From contig NZ_WWCP01000002.1 in NCBI RefSeq assembly GCF_009857505.1, positions 310,001 to 374,000 on the forward strand: a stretch of DNA of 64,000 bases, written 5' to 3'. Source of the DNA: Duganella lactea. GTDB taxonomy: Bacteria; Pseudomonadota; Gammaproteobacteria; Burkholderiales; Burkholderiaceae_D. Below the pieces are notes generated by a model. That model ran no database searches. It saw only the letters and a program-made list of their open reading frames with translations, and had not been told where the DNA came from. The position numbers and the translations under genes were made by a program. Of this stretch, positions 15,539-24,891 are shown piece after piece; positions within the stretch are counted from its first letter, which is position 1, and each line of letters opens with the position of its first letter.

Positions 15539-16042
15539 ATGCAAAAAAGCAAACAACAACGGTGGGTCATCATGGGCGTCAGCGGCTGTGGCAAGAGTTC
15601 GGTAGGCCTGCAACTGGCGAGCGCACTCGACATTCCCTTTCTCGAAGGCGACACCTATCACCCCTACGCCAACGTCGCCAAGATGACGGCCGGCGTGCCG
15701 CTCACCGACGCCGACCGCGCCGACTGGCTGACGGCCCTGCACAAGGAAATCCGCGACGCCCGCCTCAAGCAAAGCGGGCTGGTGCTGTCCTGCTCGTCGC
15801 TGAAACGCCGCTACCGCGACCTGCTGCGCAGCGCCGATCCCGAGCTGCGCTTCGTCCACCTGGCCGGCCCGCGCGAACTGATCGCCGAACGCATGGCCGC
15901 GCGCCAGGATCACTACATGCCGCCCGCCCTGCTCGACAGCCAGCTGGCCACGCTGGAGCCCCTGCAAGAGGACGAGGCCGGCATGGTGCTGGACATCGCC
16001 CACCCGCCCGCGCAACTGGTGCAGCAGATTTTAAGAACATGA
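15539..16042 (+). CDS. gntK: Gluconokinase
   Basis: 167 residues, the usual GntK length. The P-loop GVSGCGKSS lies at ~13-21, then EGDTYHPYANVAKMTAGVPLTDADRADWL (substrate/lid region) and SCSSLKRRYRDLLR, all diagnostic. It phosphorylates D-gluconate with ATP to 6-phosphogluconate in the cytoplasm, feeding the pentose phosphate or Entner-Doudoroff route. It is the first gene of an operon with a sugar transporter and a GH94 phosphorylase. If the latter acts on cellobionate, gluconate is its product and this enzyme completes the pathway. Confidence 0.92.
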   Translation: MQKSKQQRWVIMGVSGCGKSSVGLQLASALDIPFLEGDTYHPYANVAKMTAGVPLTDADRADWLTALHKEIRDARLKQSGLVLSCSSLKRRYRDLLRSADPELRFVHLAGPRELIAERMAARQDHYMPPALLDSQLATLEPLQEDEAGMVLDIAHPPAQLVQQILRT

Positions 16043-16129
16043 TGGCCGCCGCCATCACAACCTGGCTCTCCCCGGAACTGCAGTGGGTTCCGTTCAGGCA
16101 GTGATACGCTGCCTGCTTTTACAAGCGTA

Positions 16130-17479
16130 ATGACGATGACCGTGAACACACAACTGCGCTGGCGCGAGAAGATCAGCTACGGCATTGCCGACATGGGCTT
16201 CAATTTTTACTGGACCAATGTCGCCACCTTCCTGCTGATCTTCTACACCGACGTGTTCGGCATTTCCGCCGCCGCCGCCGCGTCCATGATGTTCACGATC
16301 AAAATCATCAACGCCTTCACCGACCCGATGATCGGCGGTCTGGCCGACCGCACCAACACGCGCTGGGGCAAGTTCCGCCCCTACCTGATCTGGGTGCCGC
16401 TGCCGCTGGCCTGCGCCGCCTTCCTCACCTACACCACACCGGACCTGTCCGAGGACGGCAAGATCGTCTGGGCCTACGGCACCTATCTGGCGATGATGGT
16501 GTGCTACACCGGCATCAACATCCCTTACAACGCCTTGTCCGGCGTGCTGTCGCCCGATCCGCAGGAGCGCTCCATCGTCAATGGCCTGCGCTTCATCTTC
16601 GCCTTCGCCGGCGGCACCATCGTCACGGCGGCCACACCGTCGCTGGTGCACTGGCTGGGTGGCGGCAACGATAAACTGGGCTGGCAACTGACGATGCTGG
16701 TGTGGAGCGGGTTCGCCTCCGTGCTGTTCGTGTTCACCTTCCTCAACACGCGCGAGCGCGTGGCGCCGCCGCCAGAGCAGAAGACCAACGTCTGGCAGGA
16801 CATCCGCGACTTGTCGCAGAACCGGCCGTGGGTGGCGCTGTTCTTTCTGGCGCTGATCATCATGATCACCATCACACTGCGCACCAGCAGCGCGGCCTAT
16901 TACTTCAAGTATGTGGTCAACCGCCCCGACCTGATGGCGGCCTTCGTGCCGGCCTATATGCTGGCCGCCGCCGCCGGCGCCTCGCTGACACCGGTGATGA
17001 CGCGCTTCGTCGACAAGAAGAAGCTGATGATCATCCTGATGAGCATCACCGCCGTGCTGTCGTCGGCCTTCTTCTTCGTGCCCAGGGACCAGATCTGGCT
17101 AATGTTCACGCTGCAGATCGGCATGGGCCTGGCGCTCGGCCCCAAGTCGCCGCTGGCCTTCTCGATGTACGCCGACACCGCCGACTACAACGAATGGCGC
17201 ACAGGCCGCCGCGCCACCGCGATGACCTTCGCCGCCGCCACCTTCTCGCAAAAGCTGGGCACCGCGATCGCGGTGGCGGTGATCGGCTGGTTGTTCACGC
17301 AACTGGGCTACGTCGCCAACGCCGCGCAGAACGCCGGCTCGCAGGCCGGCATCGTGTGGCTGATGTCCTTTATTCCGGCCTTCTTCGCGCTGATCGCGGT
17401 GGCCGTCATGTTCATGTACGACCTTGATAACAACAAGCTGCTGCAGATTCAAAAAGATCTGGAAGCCCGCAAGTCCTGA
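16130..17479 (+). CDS. GPH-family (MFS) sugar:cation symporter
   Basis: 449 residues with about 12 hydrophobic segments. The GPH hallmarks are clear: [12 protein letters not shown] at the start, [24 protein letters not shown] (loop 2-3), and [19 protein letters not shown] in the second half, matching the MelB/XylP/UidB family. Such proteins import glycosides with protons or sodium. Lying between gluconokinase and a GH94 phosphorylase with a 1-bp overlap to the latter region, the likely cargo is cellobionate or another disaccharide derivative. ATG 16130 or 16136 could be the start. Confidence 0.85.
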   Translation: MTMTVNTQLRWREKISYGIADMGFNFYWTNVATFLLIFYTDVFGISAAAAASMMFTIKIINAFTDPMIGGLADRTNTRWGKFRPYLIWVPLPLACAAFLTYTTPDLSEDGKIVWAYGTYLAMMVCYTGINIPYNALSGVLSPDPQERSIVNGLRFIFAFAGGTIVTAATPSLVHWLGGGNDKLGWQLTMLVWSGFASVLFVFTFLNTRERVAPPPEQKTNVWQDIRDLSQNRPWVALFFLALIIMITITLRTSSAAYYFKYVVNRPDLMAAFVPAYMLAAAAGASLTPVMTRFVDKKKLMIILMSITAVLSSAFFFVPRDQIWLMFTLQIGMGLALGPKSPLAFSMYADTADYNEWRTGRRATAMTFAAATFSQKLGTAIAVAVIGWLFTQLGYVANAAQNAGSQAGIVWLMSFIPAFFALIAVAVMFMYDLDNNKLLQIQKDLEARKS

Positions 17480-17490
17480 TGGAGATTTCT

Positions 17491-19860
17491 ATGCTACGCC
17501 CGACCCACAATGGTGACCGCTATGAACTGACCAGCGCCACGGCCATGCCGCAGGCGGCCGGTTTCCTGTGGAATCAAAAGATGATGATACAGATCACCTG
17601 CCGCGGCTACGCCACCGCGCAGTACATGCAGCCGGAGCCGGCCAAGTACGCGTATGCGCCCAACCTGGAGGCCAAGACCTTCATGCAGCCGGAGCAGAAC
17701 TACTACGCGCATCATCCGGGCCGCTTCTTCTACATCAAGGACGAGGAGACCGGCGAGTTGTTTTCCGCGCCCTATGAGCCGGTGCGCGCGAAGGTCGACC
17801 GCTTCAACTTCTCGGTCGGCAAAAGCGATCTGCGATGGCGCGTCGAACACCTGGGCATCCGCGTTGAACTGACGCTTGGCCTGCCGGTGGCGGACGTGGT
17901 GGAACTGTGGTCGCTGCGCGTGACCAACATCTCCGGCCGCGCTCGCAAGATCAGCGTCTACCCTTACTTCCCGATCGGCTACATGTCGTGGATGAACCAG
18001 TCCGGCGAATACCGTCCGGACCTGGGCGGCGTGGTGGCCAGCAGCGTTACGCCATACCAGAAGGTGTCCGACTACTTCAAGCAGAAGGACTTCAAGGACA
18101 AGACCTACTTCCTGTGCGAGCAGGCACCGGATGCGTGGGAGGTGCGCCAGTCCGCCTTCGAGGGCGAAGGCTCGCTGAACCGCCCCGCCGCCATCGACGC
18201 CGAAACGCTGGGCGGCAGCGACGCCCGCTACGAAACGCCGACCGCCGCCGTCCAGTATCGGCTGTCGCTGGCCGATGGCGAGGCGCGCGATTACCGCTTC
18301 ATCTTCGGCCCGGCGTTTGACGACGCCGAGATCCGCGCCGTGCGCGCCAAGTATCTGAGCGCGGCAGCCTTCAAGGCCAGCGCGGACGAGTATGCGGCCT
18401 ACGTCGCCGGCGGCGAGGGCTGCCTGCGCATCGAAACGCCGGACGCGGACCTCGACAACTTCGTCAACCACTGGCTGCCGCGCCAGGTGTTCTACCACGG
18501 CGACGTCAATCGTCTGAGCACCGACCCGCAAACCCGCAACTACCTGCAGGACAACATGGGCATGAGCTTCATCAAGCCCGGCGTGATGCGTGCGGCCTTC
18601 CTGCACGCGCTGTCGCAGCAGGAGGCCAGCGGCGCCATGCCGGACGGGATACTGCTGGCCGAAGGCGCGGAACTCAAATACATCAACCAGGTGCCGCACA
18701 CCGACCATTGCGTGTGGCTGCCGGTGGCGCTCAAGGTCTATCTCGACGAAACCGGCGACTACGACATCCTTAACGAAGATGTCATCGGCAAGGAAACCGG
18801 CGTCGCCCTCACCGTCTCCGAGCGCGTGAGCAGCGCCATGGACTGGCTGCTGCAGGCGCGCGACAAGCGGGGCCTGAGCTACATCGCCCAGGGCGACTGG
18901 TGCGATCCGATGAACATGGTCGGCTACAAGGGCCGCGGCGTATCCGGCTGGCTGACCGTGGCCACCGCCTACGCGCTCAATCTCTGGGCGGAAATCTGCG
19001 AGACCACCGGCGCCAGTTCCTCGCTGGCCGAAAGCGCCAGGCATTTCCGCGCCGGCGCGCGCGCCGTCAACCGCGTCGCCAACGAACACCTGTGGGATGG
19101 CGACTGGTTCGCGCGCGGCATCACCGACGATGATGTCAGCTTCGGTACCCGCAAGGACAAGGAAGGCCGCATCTGGCTCAACCCGCAGGCGTGGGCGATC
19201 CTCGGCGGCGCCGCCAATGCCGGCCAGCGCGCCTCGATGATCGCGCAGGTCGACGAGCATCTGGTCACTCCCTACGGCGTGCAGATGTTCGCGCCGCCGT
19301 ACAGCGCCATGCGCGACGATGTCGGCCGCGTGACGCAGAAGCATCCGGGTTCGGCGGAGAATGGCGCGGTGTACAACCACGCCGCCGTGTTCTACATCTA
19401 CAGCCTGTACACCGTCAACGAGAGCGACCGCGCCTACGATCTGCTGCGCCGCATGCTGCCCGGCCCGAGCGAGGAAGACTACCTCCAGCGCGGCCAGCTG
19501 CCGGTGTTCATCCCGAACTACTATCGCGGCGCCTGGCGCGAATGCCCGCGCACCGCCGGCCGCTCCAGCCAGTTGTTCAACACCGGCACCGTGTCGTGGG
19601 TCTATCAGTGCTTTGTCGAGGGCCTGTGTGGCCTGAAGGGCACCGCCCAGGGACTGAGCATCAAGCCGCAATTGCCCTCGCACTGGAACGGCATCAAGGT
19701 CGTGCGCAAGTTCCGGCATGCCACCTTCAATGTGTCGATCGAGCGGGCGGATGTCGATGCCATACAGGTCTGGGACGGGGAGAATCGTTTGACTGAAAAC
19801 GTTTTCACCGGTATCGTTGCAGGCGGAGCATATGCGCTGAAGGTTCTGATTCCGCGCTGA
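17491..19860 (+). CDS. GH94 glycoside phosphorylase, probably cellobionic acid phosphorylase
   Basis: 789 residues. ATG 17491 is preferred over 17479 because TGGAG lies 8 bp before it. No signal peptide, so cytoplasmic. The N-terminal beta-sandwich (~1-300) leads into the (alpha/alpha)6 barrel with [31 protein letters not shown] and [17 protein letters not shown]; Asp472 in GDWCD aligns with the general acid of GH94 enzymes. [14 protein letters not shown] and NYYRG complete the family pattern. GH94 enzymes use phosphate to split beta-glucosides to alpha-glucose-1-phosphate. The GDWCDPMN variant (instead of GDWNDGMN of cellobiose phosphorylase) and the adjacent gluconokinase point to cellobionate as substrate. 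Cellobiose or laminaribiose phosphorylase remain alternatives. Confidence 0.8.
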   Translation: MLRPTHNGDRYELTSATAMPQAAGFLWNQKMMIQITCRGYATAQYMQPEPAKYAYAPNLEAKTFMQPEQNYYAHHPGRFFYIKDEETGELFSAPYEPVRAKVDRFNFSVGKSDLRWRVEHLGIRVELTLGLPVADVVELWSLRVTNISGRARKISVYPYFPIGYMSWMNQSGEYRPDLGGVVASSVTPYQKVSDYFKQKDFKDKTYFLCEQAPDAWEVRQSAFEGEGSLNRPAAIDAETLGGSDARYETPTAAVQYRLSLADGEARDYRFIFGPAFDDAEIRAVRAKYLSAAAFKASADEYAAYVAGGEGCLRIETPDADLDNFVNHWLPRQVFYHGDVNRLSTDPQTRNYLQDNMGMSFIKPGVMRAAFLHALSQQEASGAMPDGILLAEGAELKYINQVPHTDHCVWLPVALKVYLDETGDYDILNEDVIGKETGVALTVSERVSSAMDWLLQARDKRGLSYIAQGDWCDPMNMVGYKGRGVSGWLTVATAYALNLWAEICETTGASSSLAESARHFRAGARAVNRVANEHLWDGDWFARGITDDDVSFGTRKDKEGRIWLNPQAWAILGGAANAGQRASMIAQVDEHLVTPYGVQMFAPPYSAMRDDVGRVTQKHPGSAENGAVYNHAAVFYIYSLYTVNESDRAYDLLRRMLPGPSEEDYLQRGQLPVFIPNYYRGAWRECPRTAGRSSQLFNTGTVSWVYQCFVEGLCGLKGTAQGLSIKPQLPSHWNGIKVVRKFRHATFNVSIERADVDAIQVWDGENRLTENVFTGIVAGGAYALKVLIPR
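19794..19807. promoter_or_regulatory. Perfect 14-bp LacI-type palindrome before the GH3 gene
   Basis: TGAAAACGTTTTCA lies within the end of the GH94 coding sequence, 89 bp upstream of the GH3 start. It is a perfect inverted repeat with central CG, typical of LacI-family operators, but its half-site differs from the two sites around gntK. It may bind a different regulator encoded elsewhere. Confidence 0.45.
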
Positions 19861-19895
19861 AGATCAACTTAAAACTATAAGGACACTGTAATCGT

Positions 19896-22154
19896 ATGAA
19901 GAAACGTCTCTGGCTGTCGCTCGCACTGGCTTATCCTGTGATGCTGTCGTTTACCTACAGCGGCGCCGCACACGCCGCGGACGCAAATAAACCTTGGCTG
20001 GACGCGAAGCAGTCGCCAGACGCGCGCGCCGACCAACTGGTCAAGGCGATGACGCTGGACGAAAAAATTCAGACAGTGTTCGCCTTCTTCTCAACCGATT
20101 TCGCACCGAAGAAACACGAGCAGCCGAAGGAAGGCCGTCCGGATTCGGCCGGCTTCGTGCCTGGCATCGAACGCCTTGGCCTGCCGCCGCAGTGGCAGAC
20201 CGACGCCGGCGTCGGCGTCGCCACCCAGGCCGTGTCGAAAAAACCGTATCAACGCACTTCCCTGCCGGCCGGTATCGCCACCGCCGCCACCTGGAACACC
20301 AAGCTGGCCTACGCCGGCGGCGCCATGATCGGCGCCGAGGCGCGCGCCTCGGGCTTCAATGTGCAACTGGCCGGCGGCGTCAATCTGCAGCGCGAGCCGC
20401 GCAATGGCCGTAACTTCGAATACGGCGGCGAAGATCCGCTGCTGGCAGGTGTCATGGTCGGCGAGCAGATTCGCGGCATCCAGTCGAACCACATCATTTC
20501 GACCGTCAAGCATTACGCCTTCAACGATCAGGAAACCAACCGCAATCACGTCAACGTCGTCGTCGACGACAAGAACGGCCGCATGTCGGACCTGTTGGCG
20601 ATGCAGTTCGCGATCGAGCGTGGCCAGCCTGGTTCGGTCATGTGCGCGTATAACCGCGTCAACGGCGACTACGCCTGCGAAAACGACTACCTGCTCAACG
20701 AAGTGCTGAAGAAGGACTGGAAGTACACCGGCTACGTGATGTCCGACTGGGGCGCGGTCCACTCGACGATTCCCGCCGCGCTGCGCGGCCTGGACCAGCA
20801 GTCCGGCTATCCGTTCGATAAATCCGACTACTTCAACGGCCCGCTGAAGGAGGCGGTGGTCAACCGCCACGTACCGCAAGCGCGCCTGGACGACATGGTC
20901 AAGCGCATCACCCGCACCATGTTCGCGCATGGTCTGGTCGAGCATCCGGTTTCCAAACCGAAGAGCGACGACGCCGGCATCGACTTCGCCGCCCACGGCA
21001 AAATCAGCCAGGCCGACGCCGAGGAAGCCATCGTCCTGCTGAAGAACGATAACAACCTGCTGCCGCTGGCGGCCAATGTGCGCAGCATCGCCGTCATCGG
21101 CGGCCACGCGGACAAGGGCGTGCTGTCGGGTGGCGGCTCGGCGCAGGTGTATCCGATCGGCCTGTCGCCGGTGCCAAACGAAGGCCCGGCGTACTTCCCT
21201 GGCCCGATCGTCTATCACCGCTCGTCGCCGATGGGTGAACTGGCCAAGCTGACCAAGGCCAAGCTGACCTACAACGACGGCAAGGACGTCGCCGCCGCCG
21301 CCAAGCTGGCAGCGGGCGCCGATGTGGTCATCGTGTTCGCCAACCAGTGGATGGCCGAGAGCTTTGACGCCGACGACCTGTCGCTGCCGCACAAGCAGGA
21401 CGACCTGATCGCCGCCGTGGCCAAGGCCAATTCGAAAACCGTGGTGGTGCTGCAAACCGGTAACCCGGTCGTCATGCCATGGCTGAACAACGTCGGCGCA
21501 GTGCTGGAAGCCTGGTATCCAGGCACCAACGGCGGCGCGGCGATCGCCCGCGTGCTGAATGGCGAGGTCAATCCGTCGGGCCGCCTGCCGGCGACCTTCC
21601 CTGCTTCGGTGGATCAACTGCCACGTCCAAAAATCGATGGCGATGCCAAGACCAAGGACGAGAACATCATCGAGAAGATCACCACCAACTACAACATCGA
21701 AGGTGCGGCGGTTGGCTACAAGTGGTTCGATCTGAAAGGCCACAAGCCACTGTTCCCGTTCGGTTACGGCCTGTCGTACAGCACCTTCGCTTACGGCGAC
21801 CTGAGCGCCAAGCCTGCGGGCAGCGGCATCGAAGTCACGTTCAGCATCAAGAACACCGGCAAGCGCGATGGCAAGTCGGTGGGCCAGGTGTACGTGTCGC
21901 CGGTGGCCGGCGGCTGGGAAGCGCCTAAGCGTCTGGGCGGCTGGGACAAGCTGGATCTGAAGGCCGGCGCCAGCGGCAAGGCGACGGTAAAGATTGATCC
22001 GCGTCTGCTGGGCGTGTACGACAGCGCCAGCAAGACCTGGAAGATCGCCGCCGGCGAGTACCTGGTAACGCTGGCCGATTCGGCTGGCGCGCAACCGGCG
22101 GCCAGCGTCAAGGTCAAGCTGGACGCGGTCACCGTCGACGTCAACGGCCGCTGA
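19896..22154 (+). CDS. Exported GH3 beta-glucosidase
   Basis: 752 residues with signal peptide MKKRLWLSLALAYPVMLSFTYSGAAHA. GH3 N-terminal barrel: RSIG-type substrate region replaced here by NGRNFEYGGEDP, KHYAFNDQETNR (Lys205-His206), and GYVMSDWGAVHS with nucleophile Asp284. The alpha/beta sandwich (~350-560) follows with VIFANQWMAESFD, VLQTGNPVVMPW and a C-terminal fibronectin-like domain (~640-750). It hydrolyses terminal beta-D-glucosyl residues in the periplasm or outside. Adjacent to the GH94 phosphorylase gene with a 35-bp gap and its own ribosome-binding sequence (AAGGAC). It probably trims cello-oligosaccharides; linkage preference is not known. Confidence 0.88.
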   Translation: MKKRLWLSLALAYPVMLSFTYSGAAHAADANKPWLDAKQSPDARADQLVKAMTLDEKIQTVFAFFSTDFAPKKHEQPKEGRPDSAGFVPGIERLGLPPQWQTDAGVGVATQAVSKKPYQRTSLPAGIATAATWNTKLAYAGGAMIGAEARASGFNVQLAGGVNLQREPRNGRNFEYGGEDPLLAGVMVGEQIRGIQSNHIISTVKHYAFNDQETNRNHVNVVVDDKNGRMSDLLAMQFAIERGQPGSVMCAYNRVNGDYACENDYLLNEVLKKDWKYTGYVMSDWGAVHSTIPAALRGLDQQSGYPFDKSDYFNGPLKEAVVNRHVPQARLDDMVKRITRTMFAHGLVEHPVSKPKSDDAGIDFAAHGKISQADAEEAIVLLKNDNNLLPLAANVRSIAVIGGHADKGVLSGGGSAQVYPIGLSPVPNEGPAYFPGPIVYHRSSPMGELAKLTKAKLTYNDGKDVAAAAKLAAGADVVIVFANQWMAESFDADDLSLPHKQDDLIAAVAKANSKTVVVLQTGNPVVMPWLNNVGAVLEAWYPGTNGGAAIARVLNGEVNPSGRLPATFPASVDQLPRPKIDGDAKTKDENIIEKITTNYNIEGAAVGYKWFDLKGHKPLFPFGYGLSYSTFAYGDLSAKPAGSGIEVTFSIKNTGKRDGKSVGQVYVSPVAGGWEAPKRLGGWDKLDLKAGASGKATVKIDPRLLGVYDSASKTWKIAAGEYLVTLADSAGAQPAASVKVKLDAVTVDVNGR

Positions 22155-22162
22155 TTGACGCC

Positions 22163-22215
22163 GGGCCGACGCCACGTCGGCCCTTAGCCAGCAGTCGCGC
22201 AACGCGGCTGCTGGC
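22163..22215 (+). terminator. Two consecutive strong hairpins after the GH3 gene
   Basis: Stem 1: GGGCCGAC/GTCGGCCC with a 5-nt loop (22163-22183). Stem 2: a 13-bp stem with one wobble pair and a CAA loop, GCCAGCAG...CTGCTGGC (22187-22215). There is no long T run, so they may be a Rho-associated end or mRNA-stabilising element rather than a classical intrinsic terminator. Confidence 0.5.
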
Positions 22216-22221
22216 GTTCTA

Positions 22222-22248
22222 TGGATTCCCACGTTCGTGGGAATGACG
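22222..22248. repeat. REP-like palindromic element
   Basis: TGGATTCCCACGTTCGTGGG followed by AATGACG contains the palindrome TTCCCACGTTCGTGGGAA. The flanks TGGATTCCC and GGGAATGACG are the same as in the element at 56299-56378, indicating a dispersed family in this genome. Confidence 0.6.
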
Positions 22249-22286
22249 GCGGTTGAAAGTGGTCCCGCATCGGGTACACTGTCCGC

Positions 22287-23507
22287 ATGCAACTCACTCC
22301 AGACAAGCAAGCAGAACTCCTGCGCGCCTTGCAGGACGCGTTGGATGATCGCGCCCTGGCGGCGGCGATGCCGGATCTGGCGCCGCTGGCCGATACGCCG
22401 CCGTTGCCCGCCACACTGATCGCTGACGCGAAGCTGCATGTGGTGCGCCACAAGGACAGCGGCTGCGTGCAGTTCGTGTTTCCCGGCGATGTCACACCAC
22501 CGTCGCCCGCATTGGCGCCGCAGGGCTGGGACTGGATCGTGCAAGCCTCACTGCGCGCCGGCGAGCGCATGACGCAGGCGATGATCAACAAGATCGAGGC
22601 GCACAACAAACCTGAGCGATTGCTGGCCCTCGGCCGTGGCCGTGGCCACGGTCAGCCGGTGATGCCGGTGATGCCGGAAGACCTGGCCGCCGCGCGCGGA
22701 CGCAAGGTGCTGCTGCTGGTGCACGGCGTGTTCAGTTCAGTGGAGGGCGCGTTTGCCGCATTGGACTTGCAGCCGCTGCTGCAACGCTACGAGGGCCGCG
22801 TGTTCGGCTACGACCATTGGACCATCGCCAAGACACCGCAACAGAACGCGCTGAATCTGCTGCAGCGCCTGCCATCCAATGCCGGTTGGGACGTCGACAT
22901 CCTGTGTCACAGCCGGGGCGGACTGGTGGTCCGCTCGCTGCTGACCGAAGGCATGGCCGACATCGCGCAAGCCCGCGCCGGACGCATCGCCAACGTCGGC
23001 AAAGTCATCTTCGTGGCCGCCGCCAATCAGGGCTCGCCCTTGGCGTCCGCCGACGATATCAAACAGTTTTTGAATGTGGCGGCCATGCTGGCCTCGTTCA
23101 GTCCCGGCATGGCGCTGGACCTGGTGATCGGGTTGGCGCGGATGGTGGTGTCGCTGGGATTTGGCCGGCCCAGCGTGCAGGCCCTGGCCAGCGGCTCGGC
23201 GCTGATCGAGCAACTGGAGCGCTCGGGCACGCTGCTGACGGCCGCCAACAGCTACTACGCCCGCGCCAACTTCGCCTATGGCGACTCGCTGCTGGAACGC
23301 ACCGGGGCCCTGCTCAGCAAGGCGCTGATCGACAGCGCCAATGACCTGGTGGTCCCCTACGGCAATGTGCTGCTGCCGCAGGCCGCGCCGGACGCCGGCC
23401 ACATTCTCAACTTCGGCAGCGCCGAACACAAACAAACGGAAGTCTGGCATACCGGCTTCTTCCAGCATCCCGCCACGCGCGACTTCATCACTCGGCAGCT
23501 GGCCTAG
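22287..23507 (+). CDS. Cytoplasmic alpha/beta-hydrolase, lipase-like
   Basis: 406 residues, no signal peptide. After ~120 N-terminal residues without a known domain comes a lipase-like core: KVLLLVHGVFSS (oxyanion strand) and DILCHSRGGLVVRSL, where Ser in HSRGG is the expected nucleophile. A late DLVVPYGN segment could carry the acid and AEHKQTEVWHTGFFQHP the catalytic His. The family includes PGAP1-like and triacylglycerol-lipase-like proteins (DUF7379). The substrate is unknown. Its end overlaps the convergent rnfH gene by 20 bp. Confidence 0.65.
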   Translation: MQLTPDKQAELLRALQDALDDRALAAAMPDLAPLADTPPLPATLIADAKLHVVRHKDSGCVQFVFPGDVTPPSPALAPQGWDWIVQASLRAGERMTQAMINKIEAHNKPERLLALGRGRGHGQPVMPVMPEDLAAARGRKVLLLVHGVFSSVEGAFAALDLQPLLQRYEGRVFGYDHWTIAKTPQQNALNLLQRLPSNAGWDVDILCHSRGGLVVRSLLTEGMADIAQARAGRIANVGKVIFVAAANQGSPLASADDIKQFLNVAAMLASFSPGMALDLVIGLARMVVSLGFGRPSVQALASGSALIEQLERSGTLLTAANSYYARANFAYGDSLLERTGALLSKALIDSANDLVVPYGNVLLPQAAPDAGHILNFGSAEHKQTEVWHTGFFQHPATRDFITRQLA

Positions 23508-23781
23508 CCTTGCGACGGCGGCGGGCGTGCTTGGGATCGGCGATCAACGGGCGATACAGTTCGATACGGTCGCGGGCCCGCAGGACGGTGTCGAGCGGCC
23601 TCTTCTTGGCGTAGATGCCGGTTTGCAGCTGATTCAGATCCAGGCCCGGCACCTCGTCCAGTACGCCGCTCAGGCCGATCGCCTGTTCCAGCGTGGTGCC
23701 GGCCGGCACTTGCAGCGCGCGCAGGAACTGCAGCGCGTCGCTGGCGTAGCAGACCTGAATGGTGAAGGTGTCAGCCGCCAT
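23488..23781 (-). CDS. rnfH: RnfH family protein
   Basis: 97 residues with a ubiquitin-like fold: IQVCYASDALQFL, PAGTTLEQAIGLSG, IYAKKRPLDTVLRARDRIELYRPL (the conserved GxxxxxxxxLxxGDRVEIYRPL pattern), then a basic tail KHARRRRKARP. RnfH is regularly encoded beside ratA/smpB; its biochemical role is not firmly established. It overlaps the end of ratA by 11 bp. Confidence 0.85.
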   Translation of the reverse strand: MAADTFTIQVCYASDALQFLRALQVPAGTTLEQAIGLSGVLDEVPGLDLNQLQTGIYAKKRPLDTVLRARDRIELYRPLIADPKHARRRRKARPAAE

Positions 23782-24205
23782 ACACCGTTTCCGCCCGTTT
23801 GCAGAAGGAGTCCACCATGCTGTTGGCGATCATGCCAAACACCGGCCCGACCAGCTTGTCCAGCAGCGCGCTGGAAAACTCGTAACGCAGGTCGAGGTCG
23901 ATCTTGCAGGCGTCATCGCGCAGGGCCTTGAAGGTCCACACGCCGTCCAGACACTTGAAAGGGCCGTCCACCAGCTTCATCTTGATTTCGGTGGGCGCGT
24001 GGTTCTCGTTGGCGGTGGTAAAGCTCTGCTTGACGCCGTGGTAGTTGATGCCCACGCTGGCGACCACCGTAGTGCCGTTGCGCTCCTTGATTTCCACACC
24101 ACCGCACCACGGCAGAAATTTGGGATAGTCGTCGATCGCCGCCACCAGATCGAACATTTGCTGGGCGCTGTAACCGAGGAAAACTGATTTGTGCACTACT
24201 GCCAT
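23771..24205 (-). CDS. ratA: RatA-type START-domain toxin / ubiquinone-binding protein
   Basis: 144 residues with the Coq10/RatA (polyketide cyclase-like) pattern: VHKSVFLGYSAQQMFDLVAAIDDYPKFLPWCGG at the start, and KCLDGVWTFKAL with LRYEFSSALLDKLVGPVFGMI near the end. In E. coli RatA is described as inhibiting 70S formation; the wider family binds ubiquinone (Coq10-like). It is divergent from smpB, the standard arrangement. Confidence 0.85.
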   Translation of the reverse strand: MAVVHKSVFLGYSAQQMFDLVAAIDDYPKFLPWCGGVEIKERNGTTVVASVGINYHGVKQSFTTANENHAPTEIKMKLVDGPFKCLDGVWTFKALRDDACKIDLDLRYEFSSALLDKLVGPVFGMIANSMVDSFCKRAETVYGG

Positions 24206-24280
24206 TGTCTAACCATTTGCTATGATGTTGAATTATTCGCGTCTGACGACGCGCAGCAGTAGTTTAACCGATACCACCCC

Positions 24281-24730
24281 ATGACCATAGCCGATAACAA
24301 AAAAGCCTTTTTTGACTACTTCATCGAGGACCGCTACGAAGCCGGCGTCATGCTCGAAGGCTGGGAAGTCAAAGCCATCCGCGACGGCCGTGTGCAGATC
24401 AAGGAAGCCTACGTCACCATCAAGGGCGACGAGCTGTACCTGTTCGGCGCCCACATCAGCGCGCTGCCCACCGCCTCCACCCACATCACGCCGGACATGG
24501 TGCGCACCCGCAAGCTGCTGCTGCACCGCCAGGAGATCGACAAGCTGATCGGCAAGGTCACGCGCGCCGGCTACACGCTGGTGCCGCTCAACCTGCACTT
24601 CAAGGGCGGCCGCGTCAAATGTGAAGTCGGCCTGGCGAAAGGCAAGAAACAGCACGATAAACGTGCCACCGAGAAAGATCGTGACGGCAAACGCGAAGTG
24701 GCGCTGGCGCTGAAAACCAACAAGCGCTAA
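24281..24730 (+). CDS. smpB: SsrA-binding protein SmpB
   Basis: 149 residues, full length. Typical blocks: [49 protein letters not shown], and a Lys-rich tail [25 protein letters not shown]. SmpB carries tmRNA into stalled ribosomes for trans-translation. The tmRNA gene itself was not found in the window. The ratA/smpB divergent promoter must lie in the 75-bp gap. Confidence 0.95.
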   Translation: MTIADNKKAFFDYFIEDRYEAGVMLEGWEVKAIRDGRVQIKEAYVTIKGDELYLFGAHISALPTASTHITPDMVRTRKLLLHRQEIDKLIGKVTRAGYTLVPLNLHFKGGRVKCEVGLAKGKKQHDKRATEKDRDGKREVALALKTNKR

Positions 24731-24752
24731 AACTGTTGCGCGCGCTGTACAG

Positions 24753-24779
24753 AACCCGGTCCCGCACCGGGTTTTTTAT
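24753..24779 (+). terminator. Intrinsic terminator of smpB
   Basis: AACCCGGT (24753-24760), 5-nt loop CCCGC, ACCGGGTT (24766-24773), followed by a T run. A clear Rho-independent terminator 22 bp after the smpB stop. Confidence 0.85.
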
Positions 24780-24891
24780 CGCCGGGATAATTTCTAACTA
24801 GAAACATCCATGCTAAACTGCTCGCAGGATGATTTTACATTCGTGGCCCTTGTGTTGCCGCGAATCGGACAATATTGACGACGAGGCAATC

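Noticed and set aside
13784..19878. The 10-mer TTAAAACTAT occurs upstream of both the GH29 gene (13784) and the GH3 gene (19869)
   Set aside because: Short, AT-rich and in opposite orientation relative to the genes; chance is sufficient.
17494..22544. Very long open frames on the minus strand opposite the GH94 and GH3 genes
   Set aside because: High GC content keeps the antisense frames open. The translations are low-complexity, show no family motifs, and lie opposite well-supported enzymes.
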